NCBI GenBank assembly: GCA_005883905.1
Contig: VAYD01000047.1
Coordinates: 1-6,504 of the forward strand
Origin: Actinomycetota bacterium
GTDB taxonomy: Bacteria; Actinomycetota; Thermoleophilia; Solirubrobacterales; Solirubrobacteraceae
DNA length: 6,504 nt
Direction of reading: 5' to 3'
The position numbers and the translations under genes were made by a program. Positions 1-6,021 of this stretch are shown here, one piece after another. The notes under the pieces are model-generated. The model was not told the DNA's origin. It was given only the letters and a program-made list of their open reading frames with translations, and did not search any database. Within the stretch, counting starts at the first letter, position 1. Each line of letters begins with the position of its first letter.

Positions 1-456
1 TGGACCACCGGCTGCACCGCGACGACCGCGCCGTACAGCTGCTCGCTCAACACCACTGCGCTCGCCGACGGCCTGTACGACCTGCGCGCGCAGGCGGTCG
101 ACGTCGCGGGCAACGCGTCGAACTCCGCGGTCGTGGCGAACCGCCGGGTCGACAACACGGCGCCGGCCGTGTCGGTGATCGACCCGGGCGCATACGTCCG
201 GCAGACCATCACGGTCAGCGCTGCCGCGAGCGACGCAGGCTCCGGCGTGACGAGCGTGACGATCCAGCGCGCGCCGACCGGGACGAGCGCCTGGACGACG
301 ATCTGCACCGATACGACGAGCGCCTACAGCTGCTCGCTCAACACGACTGTGCTCGCCGACGGCGGTTACGACTTCCGGGCGACGGCGACCGACGCGGCGG
401 GCAACGCCACGACGTCGGCGATCCTGGCCAACCGAGTCGTGGACAACACGGCGCCG
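1..456 (+). repeat. 97-residue (291-bp) tandem Ig-like coding repeats
   Basis: The codons for YSCSLNTT recur 291 bases apart (34 and 325), as do those for VDNTAP (148 and 439). The 55 residues visible of the earlier unit match the following one at about 40 positions (my count). One complete unit (148-438) and the end of a preceding one are in the window. More units probably lie upstream, because the first base already falls inside a repeat. Confidence 0.85.
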
Positions 457-915
457 ACGGGCGTGGACATCCAGACGACGAACGTCGCCGGCGGCATCGA
501 CGCCAAGCCGGAGACCGGAGACATGATCACCTACACGTTCTCCGAGCCGATGAGCCCGGCGTCGATCCTGGCGGGCTGGACGGGCTCTTCCACGTCCGTC
601 GTCGTGCGCTTCACGAACGGCAACCCGGACGTCGTGACCGTCTGGAACGCGACGGACACGACGCAGCTCGCGCTCGGCAGCGTGCGTTCGGGCAAGAAGT
701 ACGTCACCGCCGACGTCCTGTTCTCCGGCTCGACGGCGGTCCTGAGCGGCACCACGATGGTCGTGACGCTCGGCACGCCGAACGGCGCCACCGCCACGGC
801 GAACGGCAAGACGCAGCTGCAGTGGACGGTGTCGACCGCGGCCACCGATCTCGCGGGCAACCCGCTGACCGCCGGCACGATCGCCGAGACCGGCGCGACC
901 GACAACGACTTCTGA
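1..915 (+). CDS. Exported Ig-like repeat protein, C-terminal part (5' end outside window)
   Basis: The frame is open from base 1, so the gene starts upstream; the internal GTG at 133 is an ordinary valine codon, not a start. About 304 residues are visible. The first 150 are Ig-like repeats whose period is exactly 97 residues, each ending in a block of the form ADGxYDxRAxAxDxAGN followed by NRxVDNTAP. Each visible repeat carries two cysteines nine residues apart (CTATTAPYSC and CTDTTSAYSC), which could form a disulfide outside the cell. After the second VDNTAP (439-456) comes a different domain of about 150 residues that begins TGVDIQTTN, includes TYTFSEPM and ATDLAGNPL, and ends GATDNDF. No LPXTG signal, transmembrane helix or catalytic motif is seen at the C-terminus. 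Such proteins are usually secreted or surface-associated adhesive or structural proteins; the role here is inferred. The stop is 2 bases from that of the convergent DUF1203 gene. Confidence 0.85.
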   Translation, partial: WTTGCTATTAPYSCSLNTTALADGLYDLRAQAVDVAGNASNSAVVANRRVDNTAPAVSVIDPGAYVRQTITVSAAASDAGSGVTSVTIQRAPTGTSAWTTICTDTTSAYSCSLNTTVLADGGYDFRATATDAAGNATTSAILANRVVDNTAPTGVDIQTTNVAGGIDAKPETGDMITYTFSEPMSPASILAGWTGSSTSVVVRFTNGNPDVVTVWNATDTTQLALGSVRSGKKYVTADVLFSGSTAVLSGTTMVVTLGTPNGATATANGKTQLQWTVSTAATDLAGNPLTAGTIAETGATDNDF

Positions 916-917
916 CG

Positions 918-1334
918 CTAGCCGTCGATCCGTGCAGCGAAGCAGCCCGGGCGGGCGTTGTGGACGTGTAGGTAGCTGGCGCCGGTCAGCAGCCGCTGCG
1001 CGGCGCCCGCGAGGTCCGTGCCCTCGATCACGTCCGCGTCGAGGAGCATGTGGCGCTCGTCGTAGGCACGCACGCTGAGCAGGCGGCGCGTCAGCTGGTC
1101 CGGGATGTCGTCACCGTCGAACGTCGCGCAGTCGCCGTCGTGAACGTAGATCGGCCCGGGCCCGCTGTACGGGCTCGCCCCGACGAACGGGTCGTAGCTC
1201 AGCAGCAGCATCGTCTCGCCCACCTCGCCGTCCTGCAGGCAGCGGCGGCATGGGTAGGCGTTGGGCTCCTCGACCCGGACACGGATCGCACCGGGGTCGT
1301 CGGTCAGCGGGGCTGGAAGAGGTGTGACGCGCAT
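918..1334 (-). CDS. DUF1203 family protein
   Basis: A 138-residue protein recognised as DUF1203 from the order of its conserved blocks: YPCRRCLQDGEVGE (residues 27-40), LLLSYDPF (43-50), SPYSGPGPIYVH (54-65), SVRAYD (87-92) and HVHNARPGCF (123-132). The family has no established biochemical function. The CxxC pair (Cys29, Cys32), Cys69, Cys131 and His65/His123/His125 could form a metal site; this is inference from residue pattern. I chose the ATG at 1334 because MRVTPLPAPL looks like a natural N-terminus; an in-frame TTG at 1352 would add six residues but has no better ribosome site. It is the last gene of the minus-strand cluster, separated from the VOC gene by 91 bases filled with palindromes, so it may be transcribed separately. 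Its stop is 2 bases from the stop of the convergent Ig-repeat gene. Confidence 0.85.
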   Translation of the reverse strand: MRVTPLPAPLTDDPGAIRVRVEEPNAYPCRRCLQDGEVGETMLLLSYDPFVGASPYSGPGPIYVHDGDCATFDGDDIPDQLTRRLLSVRAYDERHMLLDADVIEGTDLAGAAQRLLTGASYLHVHNARPGCFAARIDG

Positions 1335-1350
1335 GCGGATGGAACGCCGC

Positions 1351-1362
1351 AACCGCGCGGTT
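1351..1362. other. Perfect 12-bp palindrome AACCGCGCGGTT
   Basis: AACCGCGCGGTT equals its own reverse complement. It lies 16 bases upstream of the DUF1203 ATG and one base from the tandem palindromes at 1364. Its position would suit an operator or transcript structure for DUF1203, but CG-rich palindromes also arise by chance in this composition. Confidence 0.35.
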
Positions 1363-1363
1363 C

Positions 1364-1429
1364 GTGAGACTCAGGGGTCTGACCCCTCAGTCTCACGTGA
1401 GAATGAGGGGTCAGACCCCTCATTCTCAG
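1364..1429. repeat. Tandem pair of 33-bp palindromes with GGGGTC/GACCCC core
   Basis: Two imperfect palindromes abut exactly: 1364-1396 (centre 1380) and 1397-1429 (centre 1413). Each has about 15-16 bp arms around a single central base and shares the pattern GTGAGAnTnAGGGGTC, n, GACCCCTCAnTCTCA. The copies match at 28 of 33 positions. One difference is compensatory: positions 7 and 27 are C-G in the first copy and A-T in the second, which keeps the pair. The first copy also has one C-C mismatch at 9/25. The block lies between the VOC stop and the DUF1203 start, and its outer edge forms the VOC TGA codon. It resembles REP-type or BIME-like mobile palindromes; terminator or mRNA-stabiliser activity is possible. 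No transposase is in the window. Confidence 0.8.
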
Positions 1430-1776
1430 GGCGGGAACTCCATGACCTCGACGCGGTGGCCGCCGGGCGCCGTGACGAACGAGCGCGGCGCGCCCCAATG
1501 CTGCGCCCGCTCGTCGACGAGATGGCCGGCGGCGCGCAGGGCCGCGAGGGTCGCGTCGTACTCGGGTGCGACCACCGCGACATGGCCCGACGGTGGGACG
1601 ACGGGGTCCTCGGCGTAGAAGACGTGGACCTGGGTCGCTCCGCGCTGGACCCAGCGGGCACGCTCGGTCAGCGTCGGCGGCGGCTCGACCTCCTCGAAGC
1701 CGAGCAGCGCGAAGAACGCCACGAGGGCGTCGGCGTCGGCGGGCCGGGTCTCGAGGGCGACGTGATGGACCGTCAC
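1426..1776 (-). CDS. VOC-superfamily (glyoxalase/bleomycin-resistance fold) protein
   Basis: A 116-residue single-domain VOC protein. It shows the two beta-alpha-beta-beta-beta halves: VHHVALET...ALVAFFALLGFEEVE in the first, and SGHVAVVAPEYDATLAALRAAGHLVDE then APGGHRVEVMEF in the second. Likely metal-ligand positions by family pattern are His5, His65 and Glu110, with His51 in the QVHVFY strand as another candidate. The family includes glyoxalase I, ring-cleaving dioxygenases and antibiotic-binding proteins, and the substrate here cannot be named. The GTG start at 1776 is supported by an upstream GGAG and overlaps the MBL stop as GTGA, indicating translational coupling. The TGA stop comes from the outermost bases of the tandem palindromes, so the original 3' end may have been altered by their arrival; the protein nevertheless ends at a normal place for the fold. 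Confidence 0.88.
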   Translation of the reverse strand: MTVHHVALETRPADADALVAFFALLGFEEVEPPPTLTERARWVQRGATQVHVFYAEDPVVPPSGHVAVVAPEYDATLAALRAAGHLVDERAQHWGAPRSFVTAPGGHRVEVMEFPP

Positions 1777-2534
1777 AGGCGCTCCAGGTTCTCACCGTGG
1801 ATGCGCTTCTGCTCGTCGCTGCGGCGCGCCAGCGGCAGCTTGGAGTCCGGGAGGCCCTCGAGGTACGCGACGTCCTCGCGCAGGATCGCGAGCGCGCGCG
1901 CGGCGTCGATCGCCCCGCCATGGCCGGCGACGACGTGGTCGGCCTCCTCGACGAGCGGGCGCAGCCGCTCGAGCGTCGCGAGGTAGGCGCTGCGCGAGCC
2001 GCCGCGGGAGATCATCGGGATCTCGACGGGCGAGAGGAAGTCGCCGGCGACGAGCACGCCCGCCCAGGGCAACCACAGCGCCATGCCGTCGGCGACGTGA
2101 CCCTCGGTCGGGTGCAGCTCGATCGTCTGCGAGCCGACATCGAGCTGCCCGGGCACCGGCAGCGCCTGGACCTGGCCGAGCGAGAGCGGCGCCGAGCGCT
2201 CGAGGTACAGCTCGTCGTCGAAGGCGCGCAGCCGCCGCGCCGCGTCGCCCGGCTCGGCCGTCAGCCGCGCGGCGGTCGTCTCGGCCACCCCGAGCGCGGC
2301 GCCGGCGAACGCGAGGCGCCCGAGCAGGTGATCCCAGTCGCCGTGCGTCGCCAGCAGCCCGCTGAACGGGAAGCCGGCCTGCTCGAGCAGCGCGGGCAGC
2401 ATGTCGAGCTCGTCCGGCAGCACAGGCGAGTCGATGACCAAGCACTCGTCGCCGTCGCGGACGATCGTGCACGCTGTCTGGAAGACGCGCGACGTCGCCA
2501 CGAGGACGCCGGGATGGAGCCCGACGACCCGCAA
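1773..2534 (-). CDS. MBL-fold metallo-hydrolase with variant HxDxDH motif
   Basis: A 253-residue metallo-beta-lactamase-fold protein. Visible landmarks are the strand LVIDSPVLP (residues 32-40), the metal motif THGDWDH (63-69), EGHVADGMALW with His146, AGDFLS with Asp165, and VVAGHGG with His205. The standard motif is HxHxDH; here the second histidine is Asp66 (H64-G-D66-W-D68-H69), while the other expected ligands are present. The overall shape is like glyoxalase II and related thioester or lactone hydrolases, but the substrate is unknown. The start is a TTG at 2534, four bases after the HAD stop, with AAGG upstream; an in-frame GTG eleven codons later would cut into the conserved N-terminal strand. 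The 3' end overlaps the VOC start by 4 bases, so the two are likely co-translated. No signal peptide is seen, suggesting a cytoplasmic protein. Confidence 0.88.
   Translation of the reverse strand: MRVVGLHPGVLVATSRVFQTACTIVRDGDECLVIDSPVLPDELDMLPALLEQAGFPFSGLLATHGDWDHLLGRLAFAGAALGVAETTAARLTAEPGDAARRLRAFDDELYLERSAPLSLGQVQALPVPGQLDVGSQTIELHPTEGHVADGMALWLPWAGVLVAGDFLSPVEIPMISRGGSRSAYLATLERLRPLVEEADHVVAGHGGAIDAARALAILREDVAYLEGLPDSKLPLARRSDEQKRIHGENLERL
1782..1785 (-). promoter_or_regulatory. Ribosome binding site GGAG for the VOC gene
   Basis: On the minus strand GGAG is followed by CGCCT and then the GTG start, a spacing of 5 bases. It lies within the last codons of the MBL gene and supports the GTG at 1776 as the true start despite the gene overlap. 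Confidence 0.6.
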
Positions 2535-2538
2535 GCGG

Positions 2539-3228
2539 CTAGGCCTTCAGGAGCTTCGCCGCCTCGAGGAGGCTCTTCACCTCGGCGGTCGGCTTCTTCT
2601 GGCTCGGCTCCAGGGTCTCCTTGTTGCGGTTGACCCAGATCACCGGCACCTTCGCCTTGATGCACGGCTCGACGTCGTGGTAGTAGCTCGATGCGACGTG
2701 CACCCAGCCCTTCTTGGTGCCGATCCGACGCGCGCACTCGTTGAAGTGCGCGGGATCGGGCTTGTAGGAGCGCACCTGCTGGGCGGTGACGACGAGGTCG
2801 AAGTCGTGCGGGATGTGGCGGCGCGTCTGGCCGAGCAGCTTGTCGTCGATGTTCGAGACCAGGCCCGTCTCAAAAGTGCTGACGAACTTGCGCAGCTGCG
2901 CATTGGTCTCCTTGAACGGCGCCCAACGCTGAACCGAGTCCGGCAGGAACCCGGAGCGGCTCGGCTCCAGCGGCCAGCCGATGCGCTTGGCGATCTCGAC
3001 CGCCGTGCGGCGCAGGACCTCGGCGTACAGCTCGTAGGAGCCGCCCTCGATCTCGCGCGAGATCTCGTGGAAGAGCGGGATGACCTCTTCCAGGTCGATC
3101 GTGAAGCCGTCGCGCTTCGCCTCGCGCTGGAACGCGTCCCCGACGCCCTTTTCCCAATCGATGAGGGTGCCGTAGACGTCGAAGGTGACCCAGTTGACCT
3201 TGCTCGGGAGCGCCATTGGATCGGGCAT
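2539..3228 (-). CDS. HAD-superfamily hydrolase, 2-haloacid dehalogenase-like (type II)
   Basis: A 229-residue HAD protein. Motif I is FDVYGTLIDW with nucleophile Asp17; the usual second Asp is Tyr19, as in L-2-haloacid dehalogenases. Motif II is LVSN (Ser125, Asn126), motif III SYKPDP (Lys156) and motif IV SSYYHDVEP (Asp185). Residues 25-115 form the cap. Length and DVYGTL signature fit the haloacid dehalogenase type II group. However, aligning by hand to the well-studied L-DEX enzyme of Pseudomonas (recalled from memory), the active-site Asn of its SSNAWD motif corresponds to Tyr182 and its tyrosine after YKPD corresponds to Phe162. True dehalogenase activity is therefore uncertain; a phosphatase or another hydrolase is possible. 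ATG at 3228 lacks a clear SD, and Met5 is an alternative start. Spacing is 42 bases to the upstream SRPBCC gene and 4 bases to the downstream MBL gene, consistent with one operon. Confidence 0.88.
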   Translation of the reverse strand: MPDPMALPSKVNWVTFDVYGTLIDWEKGVGDAFQREAKRDGFTIDLEEVIPLFHEISREIEGGSYELYAEVLRRTAVEIAKRIGWPLEPSRSGFLPDSVQRWAPFKETNAQLRKFVSTFETGLVSNIDDKLLGQTRRHIPHDFDLVVTAQQVRSYKPDPAHFNECARRIGTKKGWVHVASSYYHDVEPCIKAKVPVIWVNRNKETLEPSQKKPTAEVKSLLEAAKLLKA

Positions 3229-3270
3229 TGTGCCATTCGGCTGCCCGTCGATGCGGTCCGGGTGGTCCGG

Positions 3271-3708
3271 TTACGCGATTTCGAGGTTGCGGCGCAACTT
3301 CTCGTGGTAATCGGTGAAGTTCCGCGCCATTCCGATGCGCACGATCGGGCCGAAGAAGCGGGCCGCGCCGCGCAGATCGCCTTCCACGACGCACCGGACC
3401 CGGGTGCCTCCGTCGCCATCGGGCTCGAGCGTCCACGTGCCGTCGACGGGCTGAGGGCCCCCGACCACGTGCACCTGCAGCCGCTGCGGTCGCTCGAACG
3501 CGGTGAACTCGACGACCTGCTCGAACTCCTTCATCCCCGGCGGCTTCGTGCGCTCGCGCACGCGTGTACCCAAGCGTGGCGGACCCTCCGTCAGCAGCTC
3601 GACCGAGGTCTTGTGCGTCTGCCAGGAGGCCAGCTTTGAGGTGTCCGTCATGTAGTCGAAGGCGTCCTCCGGCGGCCTGCGAATCGAGAATTTCTGCTCG
3701 AAGCGCAT
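3271..3708 (-). CDS. SRPBCC (START/Bet v1-like, polyketide cyclase) family protein
   Basis: A 145-residue protein with the SRPBCC layout: an N-terminal strand MRFEQKFSIRRPPEDAFDYM leading into the first helix, LASWQTHKTSVELL, a central beta-sheet region (GTRVRERTK, VVEFTAFERPQRLQVHVV, GTWTLEPDGDGGTRVRCVVEGD), and a long C-terminal helix ending ARNFTDYHEKLRRNLEIA. Members of this fold bind hydrophobic ligands in a cavity or act as cyclases; nothing here identifies a ligand. I placed the start at the ATG at 3708 because homology-like sequence begins there. The same frame stays open far upstream, but only antisense to sucC. No SD precedes this ATG and a TANNNT hexamer lies 9 bases upstream, so the mRNA may be leaderless. 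It is the first gene of the minus-strand cluster and diverges from sucC. Confidence 0.85.
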   Translation of the reverse strand: MRFEQKFSIRRPPEDAFDYMTDTSKLASWQTHKTSVELLTEGPPRLGTRVRERTKPPGMKEFEQVVEFTAFERPQRLQVHVVGGPQPVDGTWTLEPDGDGGTRVRCVVEGDLRGAARFFGPIVRIGMARNFTDYHEKLRRNLEIA

Positions 3709-3717
3709 CGCAGACCG

Positions 3718-3729
3718 ACTGTATAGAGT
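3718..3729. promoter_or_regulatory. Candidate divergent promoter core (abutting -10 hexamers)
   Basis: The 33-bp gap between the SRPBCC and sucC start codons holds ACTGTATAGAGT, a near-palindrome of form ACTnTATAnAGT. The plus strand reads TAGAGT at 3724-3729 (12 bases before the sucC ATG). The minus strand reads TACAGT at 3723-3718 (9 bases before the SRPBCC ATG). Both match the TANNNT pattern of actinobacterial -10 elements. Start sites about 7 bases downstream would leave leaders of only a few bases, in agreement with the absence of SD sequences. No convincing -35 box is seen on either side, and those regions would lie inside the opposing genes. Confidence 0.5.
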
Positions 3730-3741
3730 CCGCCGCCGCTC

Positions 3742-4958
3742 ATGGACCTGCTCGAGTATCAGGGCAAGCAGCTGTTCGCCCGGCACGGCGTGCCGGTGCC
3801 CGACGGCAAGCCCGCCACGAGCGTCGACGATGCCCTCGCCGCCGCGGACGTGATCGGCTACCCGTGCGTGGTCAAGGCGCAGGTGCTGATCGGAGGCCGC
3901 GGCAAGGCAGGCGGCATCAAGGTCGTCAAGGATCGCGACGAGGCCCGCGACGCAGCGGAGGCGATCCTCGGCATGGACATCCGCGGCCACACCGTCCACG
4001 AGATCTGGGTCGAGGCCGCCAGCGACATCGCCGAGGAGTACTACGCGTCGATCGTCTTCGACCGCTCCGCGAAGGCGCCGCTGATGCTGCTCTCCACGCA
4101 GGGCGGGATGGACATCGAGGAGGTCGCCGAGCGCGACCCCGACGCGATCGCCCGCCTGCACGTCGACCCGCTGATCGGGTTCCAGGGCTTCCACGGGCGC
4201 CGGCTGGCGTTCGAGGCGGGCGTCGCCGAGGACGTCGTGCGCCCGGTCGGCGCGCTGCTGGCGAAGCTCTACGACGCGTTCGTCGCCGAGGAGGCGATGC
4301 TCGTCGAGGTCAACCCGCTCACCGTCCTCACCGATCGCAGCGTCAAGGCGCTCGACGCGAAGGTCACGCTCGACGACAACTCCTTCTACCGCCACCCGGA
4401 CAACGCCGCGCTGCGCAACGTCGGCGCCGAGGACCCGCAGGAGCAGATGGCCAAGGAGCGCGGGCTCACCTACGTGAAGCTCGACGGCGACATCGGCATC
4501 CTCGGCAACGGCGCGGGCCTGGTGATGAGCACGCTCGACGTGGTCTCGCAGGCGGGCGGGGCGCCCGCGAACTTCCTGGACGCCGGCGGCGGCTCGAAGG
4601 CCGAGGCGATCACGCAGGCCGTCGAGGTCATCCTGTCCGACCCGAAGGTCAAGGCCGTCCTGTTCAACATCTTCGGCGGGATCACGCGCTGCGACGAGAT
4701 CGCGCGCGGGCTGATCGAGGCGTTCGACCAGATCAAGCCGACCGTGCCGTTCGTCGTCCGGCTGGACGGGACGAACGACAAGGAGGGCCGCGCGCTGCTG
4801 GCCGAGGCGAACCTGCCGAACGTCCACATGGCCACGACGATGCTCGAGGCCGCCGAGAAGGTCGTGGAGTTGGCGCGAAGCGCCAACGTCGAAGGGCGGC
4901 CGGATGCCGCCCTTCCTGGTCAGACGACGGGCGGGACGCCCGGCGGGGGTGACTCCTC

Positions 4959-4962
<4 letters not shown>
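3742..4962 (+). CDS. sucC: Succinyl-CoA ligase (ADP/GDP-forming) subunit beta
   Basis: A 406-residue beta subunit that, with SucD, converts succinyl-CoA plus NDP and phosphate to succinate, CoA and NTP in the TCA cycle (cytoplasm). Landmarks: MDLLEYQGKQLFARHG N-terminus, the ATP-grasp segment VVKAQVLIGGRGKAGG (43-58), VEVNPL (188-193) and Asp206 for metal binding, GNGAGL (255-260), LDAGGG (279-284) and FGGITRCDEIA (311-321) near the phosphohistidine-binding site. ATP versus GTP preference cannot be told by eye. The conserved N-terminus fixes the ATG; there is no SD, and a promoter-like TAGAGT lies just upstream. The family core ends near residue 380. About 26 extra residues, rich in Gly/Pro/Thr and probably disordered, follow; E. 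coli SucC has about 388. That tail is encoded by three hairpin-forming stretches. The stop overlaps the sucD start as GTGA. Confidence 0.97.
4870..4942 (+). other. Three consecutive hairpins within the sucC 3' coding tail
   Basis: Hairpin 1 (4870-4886): TTGGCGC, loop GAA, GCGCCAA. Hairpin 2 (4891-4915): GAAGGGCGGC, loop CGGAT, GCCGCCCTTC, a perfect 10-bp stem. Hairpin 3 (4928-4942): CGGGCG, loop GGA, CGCCCG. They encode the poorly conserved SucC tail and end 16 bases before the sucD GTG. There is no U-tract after any of them, so a simple intrinsic terminator is not supported. They could affect sucC/sucD translational balance or mRNA stability, or be absorbed repeat DNA. Confidence 0.6.
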
Positions 4963-5837
<875 letters not shown>

Positions 5838-5846
5838 CGGCAGGGC

Positions 5847-5876
5847 TTGCGTTCATGGTCGCGCGGCGCTTAGTGT
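5847..5876 (+). promoter_or_regulatory. Candidate sigma-70-type promoter after sucD
   Basis: TTGCGT (5847-5852) and TAGTGT (5871-5876) are separated by 18 bases, matching the TTGNNN/TANNNT pattern of actinobacterial housekeeping promoters. Transcription would begin near 5883, giving either a short RNA ending at the hairpin at 5960-5991 or a leader of about 139 bases for the aminotransferase. Sequence pattern only. Confidence 0.4.
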
Positions 5877-5882
5877 GGCGCG

Positions 5883-5991
5883 TAGACGGTCTGGCAACGG
5901 ATACTGAGGCGAGCCGAGGGGTCCATTTCTCCGGGGCGATCCCAGGCACCAGCCGAGGTTGCGAACGCCGGCCGTCTGGTCGGCGTTCGCA
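5883..5991 (+). ncRNA. Candidate structured small RNA or 5' leader before the aminotransferase gene
   Basis: This roughly 109-nt stretch starts just after a promoter-like pair, contains no convincing coding frame and ends in a strong hairpin. Internal pairings include GCAAC (5894-5898) with GTTGC (5958-5962), and GGGGTC (5918-5923) with GATCCC (5938-5943) enclosing a loop that contains ATTTCTCC. The 5' end GACGGTC-T-GGC (5885-5895) can also pair with GCCGGCCGTC (5967-5976), with one bulged T. That would prevent formation of the 3' hairpin, a terminator/antiterminator-like arrangement. I compared it by eye with common riboswitch cores (SAM-I, SAH, cobalamin, TPP, FMN, ZTP, fluoride, glycine) and recognised none. 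Some pairing is expected by chance at this GC content. Confidence 0.35.
5960..5991 (+). terminator. Strong hairpin, possible terminator of sucCD or of the candidate small RNA
   Basis: TGCGAACGCCG (5960-5970) pairs perfectly with CGGCGTTCGCA (5981-5991). The inner bases GCC/GGT extend the stem to about 14 pairs around a GTCT loop. The sequence after it is GTTGTGGACG, with only a few T residues, so termination would be of the weak-U type or Rho-assisted. It lies 122 bases after the sucD stop and 30 before the aminotransferase start. Confidence 0.5.
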
Positions 5992-6013
5992 GTTGTGGAC
6001 GCCTCGATACATT
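5986..6013 (+). promoter_or_regulatory. Candidate promoter giving a near-leaderless aminotransferase mRNA
   Basis: TACATT (6008-6013) fits the TANNNT -10 pattern and lies 8 bases before the ATG at 6022. A weak -35, TTCGCA (5986-5991), lies 16 bases upstream and overlaps the terminator-like stem. Initiation near 6020 would leave almost no leader. The GGGG at 6016-6019 is too close to the ATG (2 bases) to act as a normal ribosome site, which favours leaderless translation. Confidence 0.35.
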
Positions 6014-6021
6014 GCGGGGCG

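Noticed and set aside
1364..1429. Tandem palindromes as a two-repeat CRISPR array
   Set aside because: The units abut with no spacer, and no cas gene is present.
1261..1986. Frames crossing the tandem palindromes that give peptides such as GLTPQSHVRMRGQTPHSQ
   Set aside because: The peptide repeat merely reflects the DNA palindromes; no start signal or family resemblance.
1566..2633. Plus-strand open frame of 355 codons across the VOC, MBL and HAD genes
   Set aside because: The product is Arg/Ala-rich with no motif, while the opposite strand encodes clear MBL and VOC motifs with coupled starts and stops.
3229..3270. Terminator or promoter in the SRPBCC-HAD gap
   Set aside because: Only a short GGTCCGG direct repeat and a 4-bp stem are seen; there is no convincing -10 or terminator.
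2401..3639. Plus-strand open frame of 412 codons over the HAD and SRPBCC genes
   Set aside because: It is a complementary-frame shadow. The minus strand carries the HAD motifs I-IV and the SRPBCC fold.
3709..4827. Long minus-strand open frame upstream of and in frame with the SRPBCC gene (518 codons in all)
   Set aside because: It is antisense to sucC, and its translation is low-complexity Arg/Asp/Val/Leu typical of a GC-rich shadow frame. Recognisable protein starts only at the ATG at 3708.
5883..5991. Known riboswitch (SAM, cobalamin, TPP, FMN, ZTP, SAH) before the aminotransferase
   Set aside because: None of the conserved core sequences of these classes could be matched by eye, so only an unclassified structured RNA is proposed.
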